From an uncultured Prevotella sp. (GTDB lineage Bacteria > Bacteroidota > Bacteroidia > Bacteroidales > Bacteroidaceae): a stretch of DNA of 64,000 nucleotides. Positions 18,796 through 28,626 of this stretch are shown piece by piece (position 1 is the stretch's first letter; every line of letters begins with the position of its first letter). The stretch is taken from positions 27,681 to 91,680 of the forward strand of contig CAJOEC010000053.1 in NCBI GenBank assembly GCA_905233425.1, given 5' to 3'. A program made the translations under genes and the position numbers. The notes beneath the pieces were generated by a model, which saw only the letters and a list, made by a program, of their open reading frames with translations, was not told the origin of the DNA and made no database searches.

Positions 18796-20001
18796 TTACA
18801 CGACTTTTACTTTTCCCGTCACCACATCGTTGATGATAATCTGCTTGCGCTCCTGAAGGAGGGAGATTTGCTGCTGATAGTTAGTTATAGCCTCATCAAT
18901 AGTTAAGCATTGCTTTTCTATGAATGATACTATTCTTGTTTGTTCTTCTATGGTGGGAAATGGAATAAACACATTCTTCACTTTTGTTCCTGTAATCAAT
19001 GGTTGAGCATTACTTGTGTTTAATACGTTTAAATTAGCAGCCTGCATTGAATACAACAAGAAGATATGATTAACTTGTTGTGTTATATCAAAGATAAGTG
19101 CATTGTCTGTTATAAATGTCGGTGATTTAAGGTAACGTACATTACCACATAGAGCACCGACTCTACCAATTATAATAGCATTCTTTTCTCTATTATATTT
19201 ATCGGTATAACCCATTAATCCATTTCCACCCCAAACGGGATACTCTCCATATTCTTTCAATTCCTCATTTTTTATTCCATCGCCGCTTTTAATCACTCCT
19301 AAATACTTTAGTTTTATCAGAGCCCAATGCTTTGGAATCTCCCCAATCCACTCGACACCACTATCTTTCATGGGGACGTTGGGGTCAAGGCCTTTGGTCA
19401 CGGCATTGTTGATAATAATTTGCTTACGTTCATTCAGCAAGTCTATCATCTTTTGTTGCTGGGCTATCGCTTCGTCTATTTTTGATGTGGCAGCATCGAG
19501 ATAGTTGGCGATTGCTTCTTGTTCTTGAATTGAGGGAACAGCCAACTTTATCATTTTCATTTCATCGTAACGGGTTGTCCATAAATCCGCAACGATACCT
19601 CTTCCATTTCTATAATACTCTTCAATAAATTTATAGCTCTTAAGCAAGTGTAATGTGAATTGAGGAGTAATTGTTTTTCGCGGTTGAAGTACAATGTTTA
19701 TGAGTGAGACAGACCCATCCCTGTCTGCAACACCACTCGAACCTTTTCTATCTGAACGGCTATTAATTACAAAATCTCCTTTCTTTACAAGTTTCCTGTT
19801 ATCACCATCATCTGTTTTTGCAACATTTTCCCATTGAGGGAAAACACCGAGTTTGGTCACAGATAAGGGGGCGTAGTCTTTGTCAGAAACTTTGACTCTT
19901 CGCTCTGTAAAGAAACTTCCGAGTCTTTTCACCTCCCAATGCCCCGGAATCTCCCCAAGCCATTTCACACCACTATCTTTATATTCGCTGTATCGTTCCA
20001 T
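18796..20001 (-). CDS. hsdS: Type I restriction-modification specificity subunit S
   Basis: Two half-repeats YKDSGVKWLGEIPGHWEVKRL and MKDSGVEWIGEIPKHWALIKLK with conserved helices (IDEAIAQQQKMIDLLNERKQIIINNAVTKG). Confidence 0.95.
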   Translation of the reverse strand: MERYSEYKDSGVKWLGEIPGHWEVKRLGSFFTERRVKVSDKDYAPLSVTKLGVFPQWENVAKTDDGDNRKLVKKGDFVINSRSDRKGSSGVADRDGSVSLINIVLQPRKTITPQFTLHLLKSYKFIEEYYRNGRGIVADLWTTRYDEMKMIKLAVPSIQEQEAIANYLDAATSKIDEAIAQQQKMIDLLNERKQIIINNAVTKGLDPNVPMKDSGVEWIGEIPKHWALIKLKYLGVIKSGDGIKNEELKEYGEYPVWGGNGLMGYTDKYNREKNAIIIGRVGALCGNVRYLKSPTFITDNALIFDITQQVNHIFLLYSMQAANLNVLNTSNAQPLITGTKVKNVFIPFPTIEEQTRIVSFIEKQCLTIDEAITNYQQQISLLQERKQIIINDVVTGKVKVV

Positions 20002-20028
20002 AAGCTAATAATAAATATGGTATTGGGA

Positions 20029-20233
20029 ACAACGGCCTGAAAGGCCAAGAAGCTCATAGCCCAGGGCAACGCCCTGGGTAAACATGGTGGCGGTGCTACG
20101 CCCTGAAAGGGCAAAAGCACTATAACGCCAACAATGCTTTTGCCCTTTCAGGGCGATGGCACCGCTCTCTCCATACCCAGGGCGATGCCCTGGGCTGTTT
20201 GATTGTTGGCCTTTCAGGCCGTTTCCCGGACTG
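20029..20233. repeat. REP/BIME-like compound inverted repeat associated with the RAYT gene
   Basis: GGCCTGAAAGGCC, CCCAGGGCAACGCCCTGGG, GCCCTGAAAGGGCAAAAGCA mirrored by TGCTTTTGCCCTTTCAGGGC, CCCAGGGCGATGCCCTGGG, GGCCTTTCAGGCC. Confidence 0.85.
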
Positions 20234-20262
20234 TTGGGTTGCAGGTCTTTCATAACATTATT

Positions 20263-20718
20263 CTAATCAGAAAAGACATATTCTTCATTATAGTTGATAT
20301 TATAAAGATTCAAGAACTTAACATACTCGTCATGGAAACTTACTTTTGTGTGATGCTCCTTTTGCCTGTTCACATACTCGACAGTCCTGTCAACTATCGA
20401 TTGGCTGATGGAGAAAACGGCATACCCGCCTTGCCAGGCGAAAGAGTTGTATTTTGTGTCAAGTGTCTTAATCCATCTGCTACTATTACGTTTCATTTCT
20501 TCAACCAAGTGTGATATGTTCTCATTGCGCGACAGGATACATACCGCATGAATATGGTCTTCTACTTCTCCAACGCGAATGGTCTGGCAATCCGTAGAAT
20601 TAATCAGTTGACCAATATAGCTATGCATCCGTTCCCAGTGACACTCGTCTATCTTGGGGCTGGTTGTCTTCACATGGAAGATGATGTGCAAGTATATTTT
20701 ACTAAGCGATTGCGCCAT
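20263..20718 (-). mobile_element. REP-associated (RAYT/IS200-like) Y1 transposase
   Basis: MAQSLSKIYLHIIFHVKTTSPKI...VEDHIHAVCILSRNENISHLVEEMKRNSSRWIKTLD...FAWQGGYAVFSISQSIVDRTVEYVNRQKEHHTKVSFHDEY. Confidence 0.9.
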
Positions 20719-20731
20719 GTTGATTGTTATA

Positions 20732-21793
20732 TTACTTGTTAACGACCCACAAACCGTTCTTGTCACTACCCTTTCGGATGATGATTTCAAGGTCGCGGAA
20801 TTTTTTGATTTGTTTCTCTATGCCACGCTTGCTAAGCCCCGTCTTTTCGGCTATTTCCGTTGCAGATATTGCCGGATTAGAATCAAGCAGCAACAAGACC
20901 CTCTTTTCGTTTACACCGAACTTTACACCGAATTTTACACCGAACTCTTTGCCGAACTTTGCACCGAACTCTTCATCAATATTAGGAACCTTATCCTGCA
21001 CTTTATTAGGAAGCGGTTCTCCTTGATGGGCTTTCAATGTCTGGTAGATTTCGCCCAACATAAAGTCGATGAAAGGTCCCGACTGCCCAGCGGTGGTGCT
21101 GGCGACGATGGCATCGTAGTAAGCCTGTTGGTTGGCATACACCATATTCTCTACAGGCAGATGCTCAAACAGCGGGTGCAACTTGCCGAGGATGAGCGAC
21201 TGCCACAGTCGCCCTGTGCGGCCATTACCGTCGATGAAAGGGTGGATGAATTCAAACTCATAATGGAACACACAGGAACGGATGAGCAAGTGGTCCTTGG
21301 CATTCTTCAGCCAGTTGAAGAGGTCGCCCATCAGTATAGGCACCCTGTCGGCAGGAGGTGCCAGATGCACCAAGCCCTTTTCGCCAAACACGCCTACGCC
21401 GCCACGGCGGTAACGGCCTGCATCGTCTATCAATGCCTGCATCATCACGCCATGTGCTTTCAGCAGGTCTTTCTCCTTGAAGGCATCAAGCGTGGGATAG
21501 AGTTCGTAGGTCTGGATGGCATTCTTCACCTCCTGAATCTGGCGGATTGGTGCTACGACGGTCTTGCCATCGAGAATATCGCGCACCTCGTCCTCACTCA
21601 GCGTGTTGCCCTCAATGGCCAGCGATGAGTGGATAGTCTTGATGCGGTTGGCCTTGCGTAGGCGCAGACCGTCTTCCTGTTCCAGACGGATGGCGTAGCG
21701 CTCCATCTGTGCGGAGATCTCTGCCACGAGGTTAATGGCTTCGGCACTCACCGTAAACGGCGGGATGTATGTGGGTTCTGTTTTCTTTGCCAT
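20732..21793 (-). CDS. Fic family protein with C-terminal winged-helix domain
   Basis: Fic motif HPFIDGNGRTGRLW, upstream SLAIEGN inhibitory-type motif, C-terminal AISATEIAEKTGLSKRGIEKQIKKFRDLEIIIRKGS. Confidence 0.9.
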   Translation of the reverse strand: MAKKTEPTYIPPFTVSAEAINLVAEISAQMERYAIRLEQEDGLRLRKANRIKTIHSSLAIEGNTLSEDEVRDILDGKTVVAPIRQIQEVKNAIQTYELYPTLDAFKEKDLLKAHGVMMQALIDDAGRYRRGGVGVFGEKGLVHLAPPADRVPILMGDLFNWLKNAKDHLLIRSCVFHYEFEFIHPFIDGNGRTGRLWQSLILGKLHPLFEHLPVENMVYANQQAYYDAIVASTTAGQSGPFIDFMLGEIYQTLKAHQGEPLPNKVQDKVPNIDEEFGAKFGKEFGVKFGVKFGVNEKRVLLLLDSNPAISATEIAEKTGLSKRGIEKQIKKFRDLEIIIRKGSDKNGLWVVNK

Positions 21794-21798
21794 AGTGC

Positions 21799-24129
21799 TT
21801 AAAGGTTTTCAAAGAGTGACTGGATAAACCCCTGGCTCTGGCGGTCGAGTTCGAGGATGTCGCGCTCATTCTCTTCGAGGGAGCGAAGCGGCGCCGGCTT
21901 GTAAAAATACTTGTTGAAGGATATTTCGCAACCTATCATCGTGTTAGGCTTCTTCGCTGTCAGATTGATCCAGGCATCATCCACGTAGGGACGTACCTCA
22001 CGCTGGAAGTATTCATAGATGTCTTCCTTGACGGGAATCTTCTCCGTATCGCGAAGGTCGCTGTCTGACTCGTATTCCACAAACAACTTGCCGGCGGGGA
22101 AATAGCCATAGTCTTTCAATCTGTCCTCTTCAACGCCGTAGGTTGCCTGCAACGATTCAATATCTTTGCTATTTGCCTTGTGCTGCTTCTTGATGACAGG
22201 CTCTGCCGCTGGGTCTGTTTCACTCATTGCACGGGTAATCGTTTTGAGTTGGGCAGCGCTGACGGAGATTTTCAATTTCCTGACTGCCTCGTTAACCTTT
22301 TCAGCGAAGATGTTGTAATCCATAAAGACCTCCGTGCCAACTTCGTGCATCAACTTCTGCGCTGCGCTCCTCAGGTCACGACGGGCCTGCCACTCTTTCG
22401 TACTGATAAGTTTCATGAATTTCTTGTCCGTCAGTTTTATCTCGTTGTCATTCAGATAATCCTTGATGGCAGGCACCTCGCTGTCGAGTCCTGTGAAAAC
22501 TCTTTCGCCGTATGTCTGATAGAGCCATTTCGACAGTTCAAGTTCTCCTTTGTCGTAGAGCAACTCGTCAATCTTCAAGGCATTGAACTGGCTGCGCAGA
22601 CGCAAGGGGCGGTCTATCGTGATGCTATAATAGCGGAAGTCGTCGTTATCGAATATCTTGGAACTGACTTTCTCGCCCTCCTGCTCCACAAAGTCCATAT
22701 AGACCTTTAGTATCTGGTCCTGGAAGTCGGGGGTGATGGTGCAGTTGCGTGAGCCTTGGTTCTTGCGCAGTTTCTCGAAAGCCTGCGAGGCATCGATGAG
22801 CTGCACCCTGCCCTTCCGGTTCTGGGGCTTCTTGTTGGTGAGAATCCAGATGTAGGTGGTGATACCTGTATTATAAAAGATGTTGTTGGGCAATTGGATG
22901 ATGGCATCCACCAGGTCGTTCTCTATCAGGTAGCGACGGATGTTGCTCTCGCCACTTCCTGCATCGCCGGTAAAGAGGCTGCTGCCATTGTGAATGGAAG
23001 CGATGCGAGAGCCTTGGGGCTGTTGCTCCAAGGGTTTCATCTTGTCTATCATCTCCAATATGAACAGCAGCTGTCCGTCGCTGGTCCGGGGGGTACAATC
23101 CTGTACTTCCTGTTCTCCTGCAAAGTTGGTAAGGGGCAGCTCGAAACGACTGTCAAGCAACTGGCCGTCGTGATAGAGTTTCTCCTTATCCGTTTTCCAT
23201 GATTTGCCGTAAGGGGGATTGGTGAGCTGGTAGCCAAAGGTCTGCCCTTGAAAAGCATCATCCGTTATGGTGTTTCCATTGCGCAGACCACTGGGGTCTA
23301 CTCCCTTGATGATGAGGTCAGACTTGGATATGGCGTAGGTCTCAGGGTTGATTTCCATGCCCGATAACAGAATGGCATTTGGCCGCACTCCCTTGTCAAT
23401 GAGAAAATCTCGTCCTTCTGTCAGCATACCACCAGAGCCTTCGGCGGGGTCGCGCAAGGAGATGACTTTTGGAAGGTCGCCAAGAACCGGTTCAAAGACC
23501 AAACGGGCTAACAGCCTGATAGCATCACGCGGCGTGAAGTGTTCACCAGCCTCCTCGTTGTTCTCTTCGTTAAACTTACGAAGCAGTTCCTCAAAGACAG
23601 TACCCATGCCATGATTGGAAAGGGCTGGCAATACCAGCCCGTCAGGGTCACGCTGGTCTTTGTCCGTGAGATTAATGCGAGGGTCTGTAATGCGCTCTAT
23701 CATGGAGAGCAAACGGTCGTTATCTGCCAACTTACGGGCTTTAGCGTAGTACTCAAAGTTTTTCAGCACGTCGCGCACGTTTTCGCTATATCCCTGCAGA
23801 TACTCTGCAAAGTTGTCGTAAAGAAGGTCGTTGTTGTCAGAAGCTTGAGACTTCAGACGGTTAAGCGTCCAACGACTGGTATTGAAGTAGCTCAGCCCTG
23901 TAATATCCTTCAAAGCATCTTCATCGATGTCTTCAAGCCCCATCTCTTTCTGCTCTTTCAGCTCCTGTTCAACCGCATCTTTCGTGGGTTCCAGCAAAGC
24001 ATCCAGACGACGCAGTACTACCATTGGCAGAATGACATCGCGGTATTGGCCACGAAGGAAAACGTCTCTCAGAACATCGTCTGCGATATTCCAAATGAGC
24101 GATACTATCTGATTATGATTCGATTCCAT
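21799..24129 (-). CDS. hsdM: Type I restriction-modification methyltransferase subunit M
   Basis: GEHFTPRDAIRLLARL, DPAEGSGGMLTEG, NPPYGKSW. Confidence 0.95.
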   Translation of the reverse strand: MESNHNQIVSLIWNIADDVLRDVFLRGQYRDVILPMVVLRRLDALLEPTKDAVEQELKEQKEMGLEDIDEDALKDITGLSYFNTSRWTLNRLKSQASDNNDLLYDNFAEYLQGYSENVRDVLKNFEYYAKARKLADNDRLLSMIERITDPRINLTDKDQRDPDGLVLPALSNHGMGTVFEELLRKFNEENNEEAGEHFTPRDAIRLLARLVFEPVLGDLPKVISLRDPAEGSGGMLTEGRDFLIDKGVRPNAILLSGMEINPETYAISKSDLIIKGVDPSGLRNGNTITDDAFQGQTFGYQLTNPPYGKSWKTDKEKLYHDGQLLDSRFELPLTNFAGEQEVQDCTPRTSDGQLLFILEMIDKMKPLEQQPQGSRIASIHNGSSLFTGDAGSGESNIRRYLIENDLVDAIIQLPNNIFYNTGITTYIWILTNKKPQNRKGRVQLIDASQAFEKLRKNQGSRNCTITPDFQDQILKVYMDFVEQEGEKVSSKIFDNDDFRYYSITIDRPLRLRSQFNALKIDELLYDKGELELSKWLYQTYGERVFTGLDSEVPAIKDYLNDNEIKLTDKKFMKLISTKEWQARRDLRSAAQKLMHEVGTEVFMDYNIFAEKVNEAVRKLKISVSAAQLKTITRAMSETDPAAEPVIKKQHKANSKDIESLQATYGVEEDRLKDYGYFPAGKLFVEYESDSDLRDTEKIPVKEDIYEYFQREVRPYVDDAWINLTAKKPNTMIGCEISFNKYFYKPAPLRSLEENERDILELDRQSQGFIQSLFENL

Positions 24130-24197
24130 AGTTATATCTTTTTTGCCATAATCTATTACATAAAGTGCATCCGTCGGCCGACACTTCTATTTGTGTG

Positions 24198-24205
24198 CAA
24201 AAATA
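24198..24205 (-). promoter_or_regulatory. Candidate -7 element (TATTTTTG) of the RM operon
   Basis: Reverse strand TATTTTTG matching TAnnTTTG, about 70 bp upstream of hsdM. Confidence 0.35.
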
Positions 24206-24403
24206 CTAAATTTTTTCCAATCATGCAACATGCGGGCGAGGGAAATCGTGCTTTTTCACATTCTTTCGTATGAAACATGACTTCCATTTACCAAACGCCA
24301 TACTTAAAACCTGAGTTCGGGATAACTTTAGGTAAAGCAAGCACATGCACCCCTATCTGTCTATAGGCATACATACTTTTGTGGAGAAAAGTTTTTAAAA
24401 ACA

Positions 24404-24802
24404 CTATACATTCTTACATTTTTAATGTAATTGACTAAATATAAATGGTTTAGGTAATGTATAGAGCATACACAATTGATGAGCTCTATACACAAATTGA
24501 GAGAAGACGTAGGATAATAGCCACAATAGCGTATCTAAGCATCAGATAGTCAGGCAGTAACCCAACAATTGCTCCGTGGAAGCAAACTGTTTCAAAAACT
24601 GACACAAAGGCCGGTTGTTTTCACCTTTCAGGCCAGTCGTTTTCCATATTCTCCTCCGTTATGTTTGTTGAGTTCCCCCGTTTGTTTGATGATAAAGCCC
24701 GTTCTATTGTCCATGTATAGACGAGACATAAAATGTATAGTCTATACATCATATAACACTCTGTGTATATGTGAGTTATGATAAAAATGTAGGAATGTAT
24801 AG
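24404..24802. repeat. AT-rich segment bracketed by a 20-bp inverted repeat
   Basis: CTATACATTCTTACATTTTT (24404-24423) vs AAAAATGTAGGAATGTATAG (24783-24802), one mismatch. Confidence 0.6.
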
Positions 24803-25079
24803 AGAAATCGAAAAAAATCTGTGAGAAAATTTGCACTATATATAGAAATCTCGTGGCAACTTTGTATATAACGGGGAACTATGAACAGGGTGCAACTGCG
24901 CGACTATATCATCGAGCACAAACTGACCGACGATTTCTGGAGCGGAAAGATTGCGGCAGAGTGCCGGCCTGTTTGCCGCATTATTGTTAGTGGCGTAAAA
25001 TGAAACGAAACGTTATAGTATTAGAGGGACACGATGTATGATGTTATAAGTTAAAAAGTGATAATTATCCTGCAAGATA

Positions 25080-25111
25080 TTCCCGCTTTTGGGAATTTTA
25101 CTTTATATTTG
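25080..25111 (+). promoter_or_regulatory. Candidate higBA promoter/operator
   Basis: TTCCC-gctttt-GGGAA (25080-25095) just upstream of TATATTTG (25104-25111). Confidence 0.45.
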
Positions 25112-25133
25112 CAAGCAAAATCACGACATTAAG

Positions 25134-25454
25134 ATGAAAATAGTCTTTGAGGACACGGACTTAGAAGAGCTGATCACGACGGGGCGTAACAGTAAATACA
25201 AGAAGTACACCCGTAATGCGAAGTTCATGAAGGCACTCGCAACCGCATACAACTACATGCGACTGGTTGATGTGGCAAACGAACTGCGAGCAATCTCTTT
25301 CCTTCACTACGAACAACTGGCAGGGACTAATGGAATGAGTTCCATCCGGGTGGTCAATGGAATGGTGGAGCGAATCCTTTTTAGAGAATTTGACGGTGGA
25401 ATAAGTATAACAGTTTTAAGTTTAGACGATACGCATTATGGCAACAAAAAATGA
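25134..25454 (+). CDS. RelE/HigB-like toxin
   Basis: MKIVFEDTDLEELITTGRNSKYKKYTRNAKFMKALATAYNYMRLVDVANELRAISFLHYEQL...SSIRVVNGMVERILFREFDGG. Confidence 0.85.
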   Translation: MKIVFEDTDLEELITTGRNSKYKKYTRNAKFMKALATAYNYMRLVDVANELRAISFLHYEQLAGTNGMSSIRVVNGMVERILFREFDGGISITVLSLDDTHYGNKK

Positions 25455-25809
25455 GAATCCTGCACCCTTCATGGCAGTGCACCCTGGTATGATGATTAAA
25501 CCAGAACTGGAGGAACGCGGAATCAGTCAGAAGGATTACGCCAAGATGGTTGGCATTCAGGCATCACATCTGAGCGAGGTGCTGAACGGCAAGCGTGCAC
25601 TTACTACTGACTTGGCCGTAAAGATTGAGTCGACCATTGGCTTGCCAGCTAAAATTCTGTTGTCTGCACAAACGCAGTATGAACTTGAGTCTGCTAGTGC
25701 AACAAGTGAGAGCAAAGAGAAAGAGACTGTTGCAATCACCATTCCTATTGGCGATCGCAATCTGCTTCGTGAGATAGTACGAAGATTCGGATGGATAGGT
25801 ATGTTCTAA
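25438..25809 (+). CDS. HigA-like XRE-family antitoxin
   Basis: FMAVHPGMMIKPELEERGISQKDYAKMVGIQASHLSEVLNGKRALTTDLAVKIESTIGLPAKILLSAQTQYEL; overlaps toxin gene. Confidence 0.9.
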   Translation: MATKNENPAPFMAVHPGMMIKPELEERGISQKDYAKMVGIQASHLSEVLNGKRALTTDLAVKIESTIGLPAKILLSAQTQYELESASATSESKEKETVAITIPIGDRNLLREIVRRFGWIGMF

Positions 25810-25955
25810 GTCCCCGCGTTTTACGTGGGTCATTACAGATAGTCATTATCCCTTTGAAGAATTTGTCCCCGCTAACCAATAACGAGGGACTATGAATAGA
25901 TTTATGGTGAGACCATCGTGGCCCGATAACAAAGATTTAATATATTTGTTCTGAT

Positions 25956-26795
25956 ATGGGAAAAATAATTGGAATTGACGTGGGCATATCGACCACGAAG
26001 ATTGTGGGGCTGCGCGACGGCAAGCCGTCGATGCCCCTTCGTATCACCGCCACCGACCCCATCACGTCGCTGTATGGGGCCTTTGGCAAGTATCTGCACG
26101 ACGGGAACATCCCGTTGAACGAGATTGAGCACGTGATGCTCACGGGCGTGGGGGCGGCTTACGTGAAGAACGATGTCTACGGCGTGCCCACAAGCCGCTG
26201 CGACGAGTTCATTGCCGACGCACTGGGCGCCCGCTACGAGTCGCACCTCGACCACGCGCTGGTGGTGTCGATGGGTACGGGCACCTCTTTCGTGCTGTGC
26301 CACGGCGAGGACATACGCCACATAGGCGGCATAGGCATAGGCGGAGGAACACTGCAAGGACTGTCACGCATCATGCTCAACACCAGTGACATAAAGCAGG
26401 TGTCGGCAATGGCCATGCAGGGCGACATCAGCCACATCAACCTGCTCATAGGCGACATCTCGGCACAGCCGTTGCCCGGTCTGCCCATGGAGGCCACAGC
26501 AAGCATTTTCGCCCGCGCACACAACGATGCGTCGAAGGAGGACATCGCCTGCGGAATCATCTCTATGGTGCTGCAGAGCATCGGCTCGGCGGCGGTGCTT
26601 GCCGCGCAGGGAACAGACTGCCGCGACATGGTGCTCATAGGTAACCTCTCCTTGCTTCCTCAGTGCAAGGACATCTTCCCCGCATTGGAGAAGCTATACA
26701 AGGTGCGCTTCCACATTCCAAAATATTCGGAATACTGCACGGCCATAGGGGCTGCACTGGCACATTCTGCCAAGGATACAGCCAGCGTCAGCTAA
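25956..26795 (+). CDS. coaW: Type II pantothenate kinase
   Basis: GIDVGISTTKIVGL, TGVGAAYV, VSMGTGTSFVL, GGIGIGGGTLQGLSRIML. Confidence 0.9.
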   Translation: MGKIIGIDVGISTTKIVGLRDGKPSMPLRITATDPITSLYGAFGKYLHDGNIPLNEIEHVMLTGVGAAYVKNDVYGVPTSRCDEFIADALGARYESHLDHALVVSMGTGTSFVLCHGEDIRHIGGIGIGGGTLQGLSRIMLNTSDIKQVSAMAMQGDISHINLLIGDISAQPLPGLPMEATASIFARAHNDASKEDIACGIISMVLQSIGSAAVLAAQGTDCRDMVLIGNLSLLPQCKDIFPALEKLYKVRFHIPKYSEYCTAIGAALAHSAKDTASVS

Positions 26796-26814
26796 TGCCA
26801 GCCATCGGTGACCT

Positions 26815-27777
26815 TCACAACAGCAGCGTGGCTATCAGCGGGATGGTCAGCATGGAGAGCAGGGTGGTGATGAACGTCACCTCGGTAATCATCGTGGTGT
26901 CACGCCCGTATCGCAGGCAGAGGATAGTGCCGTATGTGGCCACGGGCATGGCAATGACCAGAGTGTTGATATTTACCACATATTCGGAGAATCCCATGGC
27001 CATGGTGAGGGCATAGACGGCTATGGGCAGCAGCACGAGACGGAAGAGCGTAGTGACGTAGACCGTAGTGTTGCCGAGCATGGTGCGCAGCGAGAGGTGC
27101 GACATCGACGAGCCGATGATGAGTAGTGCCGCCGGGACGGTGATGTTGCCGAGCATCGTCAGCGGCTGGCTGACGTAGGCGGGTATGCCGTCAATCTCAA
27201 GTGCCACTATAGCCATGGTAAGGTAGGCGGCAATCATCGGCGTGCTGTAGAGTACTTTTTTCTGGAACCGTCCGCTGTCGTTGTGCAGTGCGGTTGTTTC
27301 TATCGTGGCGGCGGGTATTTGCAGGCCACGCCCGATTATGAGGATGGTACCTACGGTGAACACCGCAAACGTGTTCACGACATTGAGGACGGCGGCATAG
27401 AACACTGCCTCATGGCCGAAGATAGAGTCGACCACGGGATAGCCCATGAACCCCACATTGCCGAACATCAGGGCAAAGCCTATGGCTCCCTCGTCATCGC
27501 GCCGACGTGTCAGCCATCGCGGAACGATAAAAGCCACTGCCGTAAGCACGGCGTAGGTAATGACGCTTATTGCCAGCAAAGGCAGGATGAAACGCCGGTC
27601 GGGCAAGGTGCCCGTCATGGCCGACGAGAGGATGAGCGCCGGGCAGGTGATGTTGATGACGAGACGTGACAGCTGACGGTCGAAGTCGCCACCAAGATAG
27701 CCCAGCTTGCCCGCTACGTAGCCCACAATGACAAGGGCGAACAATGTCAGCATTACTGTTATCATAATGATTCTCAA
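26815..27777 (-). CDS. AEC family (auxin efflux carrier-like) transporter
   Basis: Multiple TM helices; GYVAGKLGYL...NITCPALILSS...FGNVGFMGYPVVDSIFG. Confidence 0.85.
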   Translation of the reverse strand: MRIIMITVMLTLFALVIVGYVAGKLGYLGGDFDRQLSRLVINITCPALILSSAMTGTLPDRRFILPLLAISVITYAVLTAVAFIVPRWLTRRRDDEGAIGFALMFGNVGFMGYPVVDSIFGHEAVFYAAVLNVVNTFAVFTVGTILIIGRGLQIPAATIETTALHNDSGRFQKKVLYSTPMIAAYLTMAIVALEIDGIPAYVSQPLTMLGNITVPAALLIIGSSMSHLSLRTMLGNTTVYVTTLFRLVLLPIAVYALTMAMGFSEYVVNINTLVIAMPVATYGTILCLRYGRDTTMITEVTFITTLLSMLTIPLIATLLL

Positions 27778-27914
27778 TATTAACGAACTTTATATACGTA
27801 TATGACACATTTGTTACCTGTATTTGCCTGGCATTAGGCCGTAGCTATCCGGAAAAATATTCCATGACTAACACAAAAACCCGCTGAAAAATCAACGGGT
27901 TCTATTGTTGGGTG

Positions 27915-28310
27915 TGGAGCTGGAGGGAGTCGAACCCTCGTCCGCACGAGGAAACCATACGCTTTCTACACGCTTATTCCAGACTATGTTTTCGTGCCGT
28001 GGCAAGACCTGGACCACCAACCGCGACCTTATCTCCTAAAACTTCATCACGGCATCGGAGCCTGACGTGACTATTTCCGATTTACCTGCGCCGCCTTGTC
28101 CTCAGATTCGGAACCACACCCTTGGGGCGACGTCTCGTTCCTCTACCTTGTAGTGGAATTAAGCCAGTAGTCTACTGTACTTCGACTAGGCAGCGAGAGC
28201 ATACTCGTTGTTGCCAATTAATTTTTCGACCGAAGAGATTATGGAGCCTACAGTCGCCGCTCCGCGTGCTTACGTACCATCTCATCTCGCCGTCAAATCC
28301 AGTCAACCCC
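27915..28310 (-). ncRNA. ssrA: Transfer-messenger RNA (tag GNNEYALAA)
   Basis: Reverse-strand 5' GGGGTTGACTGGATTTGACGG, 3' GGTTCGACTCCCTCCAGCTCCA, internal ORF GGCAACAACGAGTATGCTCTCGCTGCCTAG. Confidence 0.95.
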
Positions 28311-28491
28311 ATCTTATTCTACGTGTAGTTGCCGGACACCGTGCGTGGTGTCGATGTCTTAGCGTTTGCAAAAGTACTTCTTATTCCTGAAAGCACAAAA
28401 GATTTTAACACAGTTTAATATTCAACCATTAAAAAACATTAAAGTTTTGCTTCTTGAACGTGTTTTCGAAGTGTTTTTCGCAGAAAATGGC

Positions 28492-28499
28492 TACCTTTG
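28492..28499 (+). promoter_or_regulatory. Candidate -7 element of rplU-rpmA
   Basis: TACCTTTG. Confidence 0.4.
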
Positions 28500-28626
28500 C
28501 AGTCCGAAAACGCAAAACCACAAGAAAAAGAGAAAGAATGAGAGTCCGTGGGGGCTGGGTTAAGTGTGTACGGACGTGCACCGCCTCGCGGAAAAACCCC
28601 TAAAAAACAATACAATAAAAAGAACA

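Noticed and set aside
20005-20253. 82-aa minus ORF between hsdS and RAYT
   Set aside because: Consists of REP-like palindromes (NSPGNGLKGQQSNSPGHRPGYGESGAIALKGQKHCW), not a gene
20654-21628. 324-aa plus-strand ORF opposite the Fic gene
   Set aside because: Fic on the minus strand has full catalytic motif and winged helix; the plus ORF has no coherent features
24881-25003. Small ORF MNRVQLRDYIIEHKLTDDFWSGKIAAECRPVCRIIVSGVK
   Set aside because: Short with no recognised family; possibly a remnant, insufficient evidence
28540-28615. Near-palindrome GTGTACGGACGTGCAC in the rplU leader as an autoregulatory RNA
   Set aside because: Suggestive position but too little structure visible by eye to support a call
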